A stretch of 64,000 bases of DNA, taken from assembly GCA_041687455.1 (NCBI GenBank), contig JAWLBY010000013.1, positions 51,356 to 115,355 on the forward strand, written 5' to 3'. The notes under the pieces were generated by a model. That model saw only the letters and a list, made by a program, of their open reading frames with translations, was not told where the DNA came from and did not search any database. The stretch is from JAWLBY01 sp041687455. GTDB taxonomy: Bacteria > Pseudomonadota > Gammaproteobacteria > Xanthomonadales > Xanthomonadaceae. A program made the position numbers and the translations under genes. Shown piece by piece: positions 25,280 through 34,545 of this stretch (position 1 is the first letter of the stretch; every line of letters starts with the position of its first letter).

Positions 25280-26851
25280 ATGAACGATTCGCGCCAGCCG
25301 ATCCGCCGCGCCCTGCTGTCCGTGTCCGACAAGACCGGTCTGATCGAACTGGCCCGCGAACTCGTCGCCGGCGGCGTCGAGCTGCTGTCGACCGGCGGCA
25401 CCGCGCGCGCGCTGCGCGAGGCCGGGCTCGCGGTGCGCGACGTCAGCGAGCTGACCGGTTTCCCGGAGATCATGGACGGCCGGGTCAAGACGCTGCATCC
25501 GAAGGTGCACGGCGGCCTGCTCGGACGTCGCGGCACCGACGACGCAGTGATGGCCGAGCACGGCATCGCGCCGATCGACCTGCTGGTGCTGAATCTGTAT
25601 CCGTTCGAGCGGGTGGCGGCCGATCCGGCCAGCAGCTTCGACGACATCATCGAGAACATCGACATCGGCGGACCGGCGATGCTGCGCGCAGCGGCGAAGA
25701 ACTTCGCCCACGTCGCGGTGGCGACCGACCCGGCACAGTACGGCGCGCTGCTCGCCGAGCTGCACGAGCACGGCTTCGCACTGTCCCGGAAAACCCGTTT
25801 CGCGCTGTCGGTGGCGGCCTTCAATCGCGTCGCCCAATACGACGCGGCGATCGCCAATCACCTGTCGTCGCTGCGCGAGGACGGCACCCGCGCGCTGTTT
25901 CCGGCGCAGCAGAATGGCACCTTCGTCAAGATCATGGACCTGCGCTACGGCGAGAACCCGCACCAGCAGGCGGCGTTCTACCGCGACCTGTGGCCGGTGC
26001 CCGGCACGCTGGCGACGTTCACCCAGTTGCAGGGCAAGGAACTGAGCTACAACAACCTCGCCGATGCCGACGCCGCATGGGAATGCGTCCGGCAGTTCGA
26101 GGCGCCGGCCTGCGTGATCGTCAAGCACGCCAATCCGTGCGGTGTGGCGGTCGCGGCGGCGGCCGGCGAGGCCTACGAACTCGCCTACGCGACCGATCCG
26201 ACCTCGGCGTTCGGCGGCATCATCGCGTTCAACACGCGGCTCGATGGCGCGACCGCCAAGACCATTCTCGAGCGACAGTTCGTCGAAGTGCTGATCGCGC
26301 CCGACTACGACGACGAAGCGCTGGCGGTCGCGAAGCGGAAGGCCAACGTGCGGCTGCTGCGCATTCCGCACGGCGACGGCCGCAACAACGTCGACGTCAA
26401 GCGGGTCGGCTCCGGCATCCTGATGCAGAGCGCCGACATCCGCGAGGTCGGACGCGACGAGCTGAAGGTCGTCACCCGCGTGGCACCGACCACGCAGCAG
26501 CTCGACGACCTGCTGTTTGCCTGGCGTTGCGCCAAGTTCGTCAAGTCGAACGCGATCGTCTACGCGAAGGACCAGCGCACGATCGGCATCGGTGCCGGCC
26601 AGATGAGCCGCGTGGTCAGCGCGAAGATCGCCGGCATCAAGGCCGACGAGGCCGGCCTGGTCGTCGACGGCAGCGTGATGGCCAGCGATGCGTTCTTCCC
26701 GTTCCGCGATGGCATCGACGCGGCCGCCGTGGCCGGCATCCGCGCCGTGATCCAGCCGGGCGGGTCGATGCGCGACGCCGAAGTGATCGCCGCCGCCGAC
26801 GAACACGGCATGGCGATGGTGTTCACCGGCGTGCGGCATTTCAGGCACTGA
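25280..26851 (+). CDS. purH: Bifunctional AICAR formyltransferase/IMP cyclohydrolase
   Basis: A 523-residue enzyme for the last two steps of IMP synthesis. The N-terminal IMP cyclohydrolase half has LLSVSDKTGLIELA, ELLSTGGTARAL and GRVKTLHPKVHGGLL. The C-terminal formyltransferase half has GENPHQQAAFY, the active-site KHANPCG and SAFGGIIAFN. Length is standard. It is followed 4 nt after the stop by heptamer element B and then purD, with which it forms an operon. Confidence 0.98.
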   Translation: MNDSRQPIRRALLSVSDKTGLIELARELVAGGVELLSTGGTARALREAGLAVRDVSELTGFPEIMDGRVKTLHPKVHGGLLGRRGTDDAVMAEHGIAPIDLLVLNLYPFERVAADPASSFDDIIENIDIGGPAMLRAAAKNFAHVAVATDPAQYGALLAELHEHGFALSRKTRFALSVAAFNRVAQYDAAIANHLSSLREDGTRALFPAQQNGTFVKIMDLRYGENPHQQAAFYRDLWPVPGTLATFTQLQGKELSYNNLADADAAWECVRQFEAPACVIVKHANPCGVAVAAAAGEAYELAYATDPTSAFGGIIAFNTRLDGATAKTILERQFVEVLIAPDYDDEALAVAKRKANVRLLRIPHGDGRNNVDVKRVGSGILMQSADIREVGRDELKVVTRVAPTTQQLDDLLFAWRCAKFVKSNAIVYAKDQRTIGIGAGQMSRVVSAKIAGIKADEAGLVVDGSVMASDAFFPFRDGIDAAAVAGIRAVIQPGGSMRDAEVIAAADEHGMAMVFTGVRHFRH

Positions 26852-26855
26852 CGTG

Positions 26856-27002
26856 CCGGGATTGGGGATTCGGGATTGGAGATTGGTTTGAGCGCACTCG
26901 CCGAACACCCGCACGGTAAGCACGATTCACCTGCAGATCCATTGCGTGCGAAGCACGCTGGCCTGGGCCCGATCCCGAATCCCCAATCCCGAATCCCGAA
27001 TT
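26856..27002 (+). repeat. Heptamer inverted-repeat element B (purH-purD spacer)
   Basis: The left arm (26856-26886) is built of (C/G)GGGATT heptamers, and the right arm (about 26968-27002) is the inverse form. The loop is about 80 nt and holds no gene. It begins 4 nt after the purH stop and ends 7 nt before the purD start. The loop contains CCGAACACCCGC, also present in the loop of element C (53596-53697). It uses GGGATT where elements A, D and E use GGGAAT, so it belongs to a second subfamily. Confidence 0.8.
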
Positions 27003-27009
27003 CTGACCA

Positions 27010-28296
27010 ATGAAAGTGCTGCTGATCGGTTCCGGTGGTCGCGAACATGCGCTGGCGTGGAAGCTCGCGGCGTCGCCGCGCGCGCATGAGGTGCTGGTCG
27101 CGCCGGGCAATGCCGGCACCGCGCTCGAAGCGCGCTGTCGCAATGTCGACGTTGCCGCCGGCGACATCGATGCGCTGCTTGCGCTCGCCGAGCGCGAGGA
27201 CGTCGCGCTGACCGTGGTCGGGCCGGAGGCGCCGCTGGTGGCCGGCATCGTCGATCGCTTCGAAGCGGCGGGCCTGCGCATCTTCGGCCCGCGCGCGGCC
27301 GCCGCGCAGCTCGAGGGCAGCAAGGCGTTCGCCAAGGATTTCCTTGCCCGCCACCGCATCCCGACCGCGCATTACGCGGTGTTCACCGATGCCGACGCTG
27401 CGCTCGCGCATCTGCAGCGGGTCGGCGCGCCGATCGTGGTCAAAGCCGATGGTCTGGCCGCCGGCAAGGGCGTGGTGGTGGCGACGACGCTGGCAGAAGC
27501 CGAACAGGCGGTCCGCGACATGCTGTCCGGCAACGCGTTCGGTGCTGCCGGTGCGCGGGTGGTGATCGAGGAGTTCCTCGATGGCGAGGAGGCGAGCTTC
27601 ATCGCGATGGTCGACGGCACCCACGCGCTGCCGATGGCGACCAGCCAGGACCACAAGCGGGTCGGCGACGGCGACCGCGGACCGAACACCGGCGGCATGG
27701 GCGCGTATTCGCCGGCACCGGTCGTGACTCCCGACGTGCACGCGCGGATCATGCGCGAGGTGATCGAACCGACCGTGCGCGGCATGCGCGAGGATGGCAC
27801 GCCGTTCCGGGGCTTCCTGTACGCCGGACTGATGATCGATCGCGCCGGCGCGCCGCGCGTGATCGAGTTCAACGTGCGTTTCGGCGATCCGGAAACCCAG
27901 CCGGTCATGATGCGGCTGCAGTCGGATCTGGTCGACCTGATCGATGCGGCGATCGATGGCCGGCTCGATGGCGTCGCTGCGCAGTGGGACCCGCGTCCGA
28001 GCCTCGGCGTGGTGATGGCGGCCGCGCACTACCCGGCGACGCCGCAGACCGGCGATCGGATCGATGGCCTTGACGCCGTCGCGCCGGACGACTGCAAGGT
28101 GTTCCACGCCGGCACCCGGCTCGACCCGGAAGGCCGGGTCGTCACCGCCGGCGGCCGCGTGCTGACGGTCTGCGCGCTCGGCGACACCATCGCGGGAGCG
28201 CAGGCGCAGGCCTATCGCGCCGTCGCGCAGATCGGCTGGGATGGCGAATTCCATCGCAGCGACATCGGCTGGCGAGCGATCGCGCGCGGCGCCTGA
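27010..28296 (+). CDS. purD: Phosphoribosylamine-glycine ligase
   Basis: A 428-residue ATP-grasp enzyme that joins glycine to phosphoribosylamine, the second step of purine synthesis. Seen are the start MKVLLIGSGGREHALAWK, the APGNAGTA loop, the ATP-grasp region SKAFAKDFLARHRIPTA, VKADGLAAGKGVVVA, SQDHKRVGDGDRGPNTGGMG and VIEFNVRFGDPETQ. Length is normal. It is the last gene of purHD; no clear terminator follows. Confidence 0.98.
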   Translation: MKVLLIGSGGREHALAWKLAASPRAHEVLVAPGNAGTALEARCRNVDVAAGDIDALLALAEREDVALTVVGPEAPLVAGIVDRFEAAGLRIFGPRAAAAQLEGSKAFAKDFLARHRIPTAHYAVFTDADAALAHLQRVGAPIVVKADGLAAGKGVVVATTLAEAEQAVRDMLSGNAFGAAGARVVIEEFLDGEEASFIAMVDGTHALPMATSQDHKRVGDGDRGPNTGGMGAYSPAPVVTPDVHARIMREVIEPTVRGMREDGTPFRGFLYAGLMIDRAGAPRVIEFNVRFGDPETQPVMMRLQSDLVDLIDAAIDGRLDGVAAQWDPRPSLGVVMAAAHYPATPQTGDRIDGLDAVAPDDCKVFHAGTRLDPEGRVVTAGGRVLTVCALGDTIAGAQAQAYRAVAQIGWDGEFHRSDIGWRAIARGA

Positions 28297-28467
28297 CGGC
28301 CTCTCGCCGGGCAACGTGCCCGACGTTCGAGCCACGACTGCAATATTTTCAGAAACGATGACGCGGGCGCCGTCGGCCGGCCGGCGCGCCGGCCGGATGC
28401 TGCTAAGGTGAGCGCCCTTCGAGGCAGGGTCGCCCGAACTTCGCATCACGTCGTAACGAACTTCGTC

Positions 28468-31400
28468 ATGTCCGCGTTCCGATCCGTTTTCGCCTGGCTC
28501 GCGTCATGCGCCGCCCTGTGCGCGCAGGCGGTGCCGCCGGAAATCCCGCCGCATCAGTTGCTGCAGCGGCAGTGGACCGTCGCCGACGGCCTGCCGCAGA
28601 TCACCGTGCTCGACATCGTGCAGGACGCCAGCGGCGCGCTGTGGCTGGCGACCCAGGACGGCGTCGCGCAGTTCGATGGTTTCCGGTTCGAGGTGTTCCG
28701 CAGCCAGCGCGAACCGGCGCTGAGCCACAACTACACGAATGCGTTGGCCGCCGATCGTGACGGCGCGGTCTGGGTCGGCAGCACGCAGGGCCTGGCCCGG
28801 CTCGACGCCCGGGGCTGGCGCAGCCTGACCGCCGACGGCCCCGCGGCCGGCGCGGTGTACCGCCTGCTGGCGGCGGCCGACGGCGGCGTCTGGGTTGCCG
28901 CCGAGGCGGGGCTGTTCCGTGCCGATGCCGGTCGATTGCAGCCGGTCGCGCTGCCGTCCGGCGCCGGCCGGGTGGTCGCGCTGGCGCACGCCGCCGACGG
29001 CACCGCGGTTGCGGCATTGCCCGATCGGCTGCTGGTCGATCCGGCCGGCGCGGCGCGCGAGATCCCCCTGCCCGGCTTCGACGACCTGCGCAGCCTCGCC
29101 AGCGGCGCTGCCGGCGGCGACGTCTGGCTGTGGGTCGGCACCGGCCAGGGGTTGCTCGGCATCGCCGCCGACGGCCGGATCGTCCGCCGGCCGCTGAAGC
29201 AGCACGAGCTCGAAACACTGCTGCTCGACCGCCACGGCACGCTGTGGATCGGCAGCGACGACGGCCTGTGGCGGTTGCCGGCCGGCGAGCTGCCGCAACG
29301 GGTCCGGATCTCGGCGCTCGGTACCGGGCACTGGATCCGCTCGCTGCACGAGGACCGCAACGGCGTGCTGTGGGTCGGCACCCAGGTCGACGGCCTGTTC
29401 CGGCTGAGCGCTGGCGTGTTCCGCCGGATCGGCGCCGCCGATGGGTTGACCGACGAGGTCGTCTGGTCGCTGTACCGCGACCCGGCCGGCGGCCTCTGGG
29501 CCGGCGGCAGCGACGGCGTCTACCACGGCGATCTGAGCGGCTTCCGGCGGCCGTTTCCGGCCGACGCGCTACCGCATCCGATGGTGCTGGCGTTCCTGCG
29601 CGACCGCGACGGCACGCTCTGGATCGGCACCCGCCAGGGCCTGGCGCGGATGCGCCCCGGCGCCAGCCGGCCGACGCCGGTGCCCGGCGTCGACGCGATG
29701 ATCTACAGCCTGTCGCAGGACGATCGCGGCCGGATCTGGATCGGCTCGCGCGCCGGCGTGCAGCGGATCGAGCGCGATCGGCTCGAGACGCTCGGTGCCG
29801 AGCACGGACTGCCGACGACGGCCGCCCGCACGATCGTGCAGATGTCGGACGGCCGGATCTGGATCGGCGGCGATCTCGGAGCATTCCGCGAACGCGCGCC
29901 CGATCGCTTCGTTGCGGTGGGCGCCGCCGACGGTACGGCCGCCCACGGCATGAAGATGCTGCGCGAGACCCGACCCGGCGAAGTGCTGATCGCGGTGAAG
30001 GGCGGCATCGCGCGCACCACGCTGGCCGGCGACTCGATCACGCTGATCGACGAAGACGCCGGCCTGCACGCAGGCATGGTGATGCTGCTGCAGCCGGACG
30101 CCCGGCAGCGGCTCTGGTACGCAACCAATAATGGCATCGGCATGCTGCCGCTCCTGCAGATCGACCAGTGGCTCGGCGGCAGTCGGCGGCAGCTCGAACC
30201 GCGCATCCACGGCCGTCTCGGCGAACCGCAGCCGGCCCAGTGCAACGGCGGCCACGACAATGCCGGCGTGCTGATCGACGATCGCTGGCTGTGGTGCCCG
30301 AGCCTGCACGGTGCGCTGGTACTCGACCTGCAGGCCGCCGACGCTCCCGCCGCGCTGCCGACGCCGGTGATCCAGGCGGTCAGCGGCGAAGGCATCGCAC
30401 AGTCGCTCACCGCCGGGCAGCCGCTGCGGCTGCCGGTCGGCGTGCGCGACCTGCAGTTCGATTTCGCCGGGCTGCATCTGGCCGACCCGAACGCGGTCCG
30501 CCACCAGGTGCAACTGCTCGGCTACGACGACGCGCCGCGCGCGATCGGCGATCGGCGCAGCGCGTTCTACACCAACCTGCCGCCGGGCGAGTACCGCTTC
30601 GAAGTCACCGCCCGGCTCGCCGGCAGCGAGCGCAACAGCGCACCGGCCTCGGTGTCGTTGCTGCTGCCGGCCCGTGTGCACGAGAGCCGCTGGTTCCAGG
30701 CGGCGTTGCTGTTGTCTGCGGTCGGCACGGCGCTGGTGCTGTATCGCTGGCGGGTGCACCGGCTCGAGCAGGCGCACCGGACGCTCGCCGATCTGGTCCG
30801 GCAACGCACCGCCGAACTCGAGGATGCCAACCGCCGGCTGCTCGAAAGCAGCGTTACCGATCCGCTGACCGGCCTGCGCAGCCGGCGTTACCTGCTCGGG
30901 GAGATCTCCCACGACGTCGCCCAGGTCGACCGGACCTACACGACCGGCCGCAAGGACAGCAACCGCGATCTGCTGTTCCTGAGGCTCGACCTCGATCACT
31001 TCGAGCAGGTCAACGACCGTTTCGATCGACACTGCGGCGACCGCATCCTTGCCCAGCTCGCGCAGTTGCTCGCCGAGCAGGTCCGCGAATGCGACTACGC
31101 GATCCGCTGGGGCGGTGAGCAATTCCTCGTCGTCGGCCGGCAGGTCGACCGCGCGCACGCCCATGCGCTGGCGGAACGACTCGTCGCCGCGGTGCGCCGC
31201 CATCGTTTCGTGACCGATCACGGCGAGCTGCGCTGCACCTGTTCGATCGGCCTGGCGGTGTATCCGCAACTGCCGCGGCAGCCGCGCGCACTGTCGTGGC
31301 AAGACACCATCGAACTGGCCGATGCGGCAGTCGGCATCGCCAGGCAGGACGGCCGCGATCGCTGGGTCGAACTGCGGCTGCCGGGTGACGACATCGACGA

Positions 31401-31497
31401 CGACTTCATCGACCGCTTCCGCGACTCACCACGCGCGCTGATCGACCGCGGCGTGATCGTGATGCGCAGCCGGCAGGTCGCCGAACCGGTCGCCTGA
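28468..31497 (+). CDS. Two-component-propeller sensor with GGDEF domain (GGEQF variant)
   Basis: A 1009-residue membrane sensor. A signal peptide (residues 1-21) leads into a periplasmic seven-bladed Reg_prop beta-propeller with many LWIGT/LWVGT-type blades, then a Y_Y_Y domain (FAGLHLADP, TNLPPGEYRFEV), one transmembrane helix (about 742-765), a short coiled coil and a C-terminal diguanylate cyclase domain with DPLTGLRSRRYL. The active-site signature is GGEQF at 882-886 instead of GG(D/E)EF. The Glu to Gln change may abolish or alter c-di-GMP synthesis. The ATG at 28468 gives a clean signal peptide; a GTG 60 nt upstream is possible. The ligand is unknown. Confidence 0.88.
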   Translation: MSAFRSVFAWLASCAALCAQAVPPEIPPHQLLQRQWTVADGLPQITVLDIVQDASGALWLATQDGVAQFDGFRFEVFRSQREPALSHNYTNALAADRDGAVWVGSTQGLARLDARGWRSLTADGPAAGAVYRLLAAADGGVWVAAEAGLFRADAGRLQPVALPSGAGRVVALAHAADGTAVAALPDRLLVDPAGAAREIPLPGFDDLRSLASGAAGGDVWLWVGTGQGLLGIAADGRIVRRPLKQHELETLLLDRHGTLWIGSDDGLWRLPAGELPQRVRISALGTGHWIRSLHEDRNGVLWVGTQVDGLFRLSAGVFRRIGAADGLTDEVVWSLYRDPAGGLWAGGSDGVYHGDLSGFRRPFPADALPHPMVLAFLRDRDGTLWIGTRQGLARMRPGASRPTPVPGVDAMIYSLSQDDRGRIWIGSRAGVQRIERDRLETLGAEHGLPTTAARTIVQMSDGRIWIGGDLGAFRERAPDRFVAVGAADGTAAHGMKMLRETRPGEVLIAVKGGIARTTLAGDSITLIDEDAGLHAGMVMLLQPDARQRLWYATNNGIGMLPLLQIDQWLGGSRRQLEPRIHGRLGEPQPAQCNGGHDNAGVLIDDRWLWCPSLHGALVLDLQAADAPAALPTPVIQAVSGEGIAQSLTAGQPLRLPVGVRDLQFDFAGLHLADPNAVRHQVQLLGYDDAPRAIGDRRSAFYTNLPPGEYRFEVTARLAGSERNSAPASVSLLLPARVHESRWFQAALLLSAVGTALVLYRWRVHRLEQAHRTLADLVRQRTAELEDANRRLLESSVTDPLTGLRSRRYLLGEISHDVAQVDRTYTTGRKDSNRDLLFLRLDLDHFEQVNDRFDRHCGDRILAQLAQLLAEQVRECDYAIRWGGEQFLVVGRQVDRAHAHALAERLVAAVRRHRFVTDHGELRCTCSIGLAVYPQLPRQPRALSWQDTIELADAAVGIARQDGRDRWVELRLPGDDIDDDFIDRFRDSPRALIDRGVIVMRSRQVAEPVA

Positions 31498-31658
31498 TCG
31501 CCGCGTCGCGGCTGCGCCGCCGCACCGCAGCGCGGCGCGTTCGATCGACCGCCGCTTGACTCCCGGTTTGCCACGTCACGCCCATTTCCGGCGCCGGCCG
31601 GAGCTGCCGTCCAGCCCGGCCGGATTGCTATGCTCGCGCGATCGAGGGGAGGAGTTCG

Positions 31659-33548
31659 ATGGCCGGGCACAACCAGTTCGCATTGTTGTCGAAGCGGCGC
31701 TTCCTGCCGTTCTTCCTGACCCAGGCGCTCGGCGCGTTCAACGACAACCTGTTCAAGAACGCGCTGGTGATCCTGATCGCGTTCAAGATCGCCGGGCTGA
31801 GCAGCGAAGACATCAACACCTGGTCGAACCTCGCCGCCGGCCTGTTCATCCTGCCATTCTTCCTGTTCTCGGCGACCGCCGGACAGTGGGCCGAGCGCAG
31901 CGAAAAGTCGCGCGCGATGCAGCGGATCAAGCTGCTCGAGATCGTCATCATGCTGCTCGCGGCAATCGGCTTCGTGCTGCAGTCGCTGCCTTTCCTGCTG
32001 TTCGTGCTGTTCCTGATGGGCACCCAGAGCACATTGTTCGGTCCGTTGAAGTACTCGATCCTGCCGCAGGCGCTGAAGCCGGAGGAACTGGTCGGCGGCA
32101 ATGCGCTGATCGAGTCGGGTACCTTCCTGGCGATCCTGCTCGGCACGCTGGCCGGTGGCTGGCTGATCAACACGTTCGAGCACGGCACGCTGGCGGCATC
32201 GGCGGCGGTGGTCAGCGTCGCGGTCGGCGGCTGGTGGGCGAGCCGACGGATTCCACCGGCGGCGGCGACCGCACCCGATCTCGTGGTCGACCGCAATCCG
32301 CTGCGCGCGACGTTCGGCATGCTCGGTCATCTGCGCGGTCAGCGCGCGGTGCTGAACTCGGTGCTCGGGGTGAGCTGGTTCTGGTTCTTCGGCTCGATCT
32401 TCCTCGCCCAGTTGCCGAACTACACCCGACTCCATCTGGGTGGCGACGGCACCGTCGCCACGCTGGTACTGATGCTGTTCTCGCTCGGCATCGGCGTCGG
32501 CTCACTGCTGTGCGAGAAGCTGTCGCGGCGCACGGTCGAGATCGGCCTGGTGCCGCTCGGCGCACTCGGGCTGACCGTGTTCGGCGTCGACCTGTATGTC
32601 GCCCGTCCGGAGTTCGCACTGCATACCGACCTGTCGTGGCGGCAGTTCCTCGCCGCGCCGGGCAACCTGCGGATCGCGATCGATCTGGCACTGATCGGCG
32701 TGTTCGGCGGTTTCTACATCGTGCCGCTGTATGCGCTGATCCAGCAGCGCGCGCCACGCCAGAAGCTGTCGCGGATCATCGCCGCCAACAACATCCTCAA
32801 CGCGCTGTTCATGGTGGTCGCCGCGCTGCTCGCGATCACGCTGCTCAACGCCGGCCTGAGCATCCCGCAACTGCTGCTGGCAACGGCGCTGCTCAACGCG
32901 GTCGTCGCGATCTACATCTTCAGCCTGGTTCCGGAATTCGCGATGCGCTTCGTCGCCTGGCTGCTGGTCAATACGCTGTACAAGCTGCGCATCGAAGGCA
33001 TCGAGGAACATGTGCCGGACGAAGGGCCGGCGCTGCTGGTCTGCAATCACGTCAGCTTCATGGATGCGCTGCTGATCGGCGGTGCGGTGCCGCGGCCGGT
33101 GCGCTTCGTCATGTACTACAAGATCTTCCGTACGCCCGGCTTGAACTGGTTGTTCCGGACGGCCGGCGCGATCCCGATCGCCGGTGCGAGGGAAGACCCG
33201 GAGATGATGGAGCGCGCGTTCGCCGACGTCGACGCGGCACTGGCGCGTGGCGAACTGGTCGGCATCTTCCCGGAGGGCGGCCTGAGCGCGGACGGCGCAA
33301 TCGCGCCGTTCCGCCCAGGCATCGAACGGATCCTGGCCCGGCGGCCGGTGCCGGTGGTGCCGATGGCACTGCGCGGGATGTGGACCAGCATGTGGAGCCG
33401 GCGCGACCGCGCGGTCGGCCGGATGCGCCTGCCGCGCCGCTTCCGCGCCCGGATCGAACTGCTCGCCGAGCCGCCGCTGCCGGCCGGGCAGGCAACCGCG
33501 GCCGCCCTGGAAGTGCGGGTGCGTGCGTTGCGCGGCGACGCCGCCTAG
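31659..33548 (+). CDS. LplT-like transporter fused to PlsC-like acyltransferase
   Basis: A 629-residue fusion. Residues 1 to about 415 form a 12-helix major facilitator transporter of the lysophospholipid transporter type (QALGAFNDNLFKNALVI at the start). The C-terminal part is a glycerolipid acyltransferase with NHVSFMD as the HxxxxD catalytic motif and FPEGG as the substrate motif. Together they would flip lysophospholipid inward and reacylate it. Unlike Aas-type three-domain proteins, no acyl-ACP synthetase domain follows. The gene stands alone, converging on ampE with a 24-nt gap. A GAGGGGAGG ribosome binding site precedes the ATG. Confidence 0.9.
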   Translation: MAGHNQFALLSKRRFLPFFLTQALGAFNDNLFKNALVILIAFKIAGLSSEDINTWSNLAAGLFILPFFLFSATAGQWAERSEKSRAMQRIKLLEIVIMLLAAIGFVLQSLPFLLFVLFLMGTQSTLFGPLKYSILPQALKPEELVGGNALIESGTFLAILLGTLAGGWLINTFEHGTLAASAAVVSVAVGGWWASRRIPPAAATAPDLVVDRNPLRATFGMLGHLRGQRAVLNSVLGVSWFWFFGSIFLAQLPNYTRLHLGGDGTVATLVLMLFSLGIGVGSLLCEKLSRRTVEIGLVPLGALGLTVFGVDLYVARPEFALHTDLSWRQFLAAPGNLRIAIDLALIGVFGGFYIVPLYALIQQRAPRQKLSRIIAANNILNALFMVVAALLAITLLNAGLSIPQLLLATALLNAVVAIYIFSLVPEFAMRFVAWLLVNTLYKLRIEGIEEHVPDEGPALLVCNHVSFMDALLIGGAVPRPVRFVMYYKIFRTPGLNWLFRTAGAIPIAGAREDPEMMERAFADVDAALARGELVGIFPEGGLSADGAIAPFRPGIERILARRPVPVVPMALRGMWTSMWSRRDRAVGRMRLPRRFRARIELLAEPPLPAGQATAAALEVRVRALRGDAA

Positions 33549-33572
33549 CGCTGCACGCCGGGTCGCTGACTC

Positions 33573-34463
33573 TCAGCCGACGTAGCCGGCCAGCACGAAC
33601 AGCGCGAGCACGGTCAGCCAGACCATCAGGACCCGCCAGACCAGGCTCATCGCGTCGCGCACCGCCGGCCCGGCCGGCAGGCGGGCGGCGACGTCCGGCA
33701 TCGGCGTGCCTTCATCCTCGGCTTCCTCGACCAGTTCGCAGACCACGCTCGCGCGTGCGGCGGCGTACAGGAAACCGGTGTCGGCGATCCACCAGCCACC
33801 GCGGGCGCGGTGCCACTCGCGCCAGGCCGCGAACACGGCGTCGAAACTGGCTGCCAGCGCCAGGCCCAGCGTCATCAGTTGCGCGGCCGGCCATTCCAGC
33901 ACGGTCCGCAACACGCCGAGCGGGCTGTCGTCGCCGGCCGGCCGCTGCGGGTCATCGGCTGCGAGCTGGATCAGCCGATACAGCAGCGCCCCGGCCGGAC
34001 CGATCAGCAGAAACCACAGCAGCACCGCGAACCAGCGCTGCAGCGCGGCGCGGAACACCGCGCCGACCAGGCTCGGCCCATCGGTGCCGACCGCCTCGCC
34101 GCGCGCCGACAGCCGACTGGCCGCGTCGGCGGCGGCGCCACCGTCGGCATGCACCAGCGCGTCGACATCGCGATCGAGATCGCGCGGGCCCCAGCACCAG
34201 ACCAGCACCAGCAGTGCCAGCAGGAAGGCCGGCAAGCCGAACATCACCGAATCGAGGATGGCCTGCAGCGCGGCAAGCGCCAGCACCGGCGGCAGGATCA
34301 CCAGCAGCGTCGCACTGAGGCTGCCCGTTGGATCGGCGTGCAGGCGCGCGCCGATCCAGCGCTGCCAGCGCGGGAACCAGCCGAACCGGCGCAGCCGCGA
34401 CACCGCCGGCACGCTGTGACCGAGCACCACGGCCAGCACCACCGCCACCAACGCCGCTGCCAT
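33573..34463 (-). CDS. ampE: AmpE-like inner-membrane protein
   Basis: A 296-residue protein with about four transmembrane segments. The pattern MAAALVAVVLAVVLGHSVP, SRLRRFGWFPRWQRWI, and a long loop with ARGEAVGTDGPSLVGAVFRAALQRWFAVLLW and FLLIGPAGALLYRL fits the AmpE/CobD-like family (regulatory signalling modulator of beta-lactamase induction). No ampD is in the window. The ATG at 34463 is chosen at the first membrane helix. It is read in the same direction as nudC, 82 nt downstream of it. Confidence 0.8.
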   Translation of the reverse strand: MAAALVAVVLAVVLGHSVPAVSRLRRFGWFPRWQRWIGARLHADPTGSLSATLLVILPPVLALAALQAILDSVMFGLPAFLLALLVLVWCWGPRDLDRDVDALVHADGGAAADAASRLSARGEAVGTDGPSLVGAVFRAALQRWFAVLLWFLLIGPAGALLYRLIQLAADDPQRPAGDDSPLGVLRTVLEWPAAQLMTLGLALAASFDAVFAAWREWHRARGGWWIADTGFLYAAARASVVCELVEEAEDEGTPMPDVAARLPAGPAVRDAMSLVWRVLMVWLTVLALFVLAGYVG

Positions 34464-34545
34464 CACGCATCCCCCGAAAGCCGTTGGCGGGATTGTAGCG
34501 GAGACCCTCGACGCGCCGCCGAAGTCGGCGGGCAACCGACCATCG

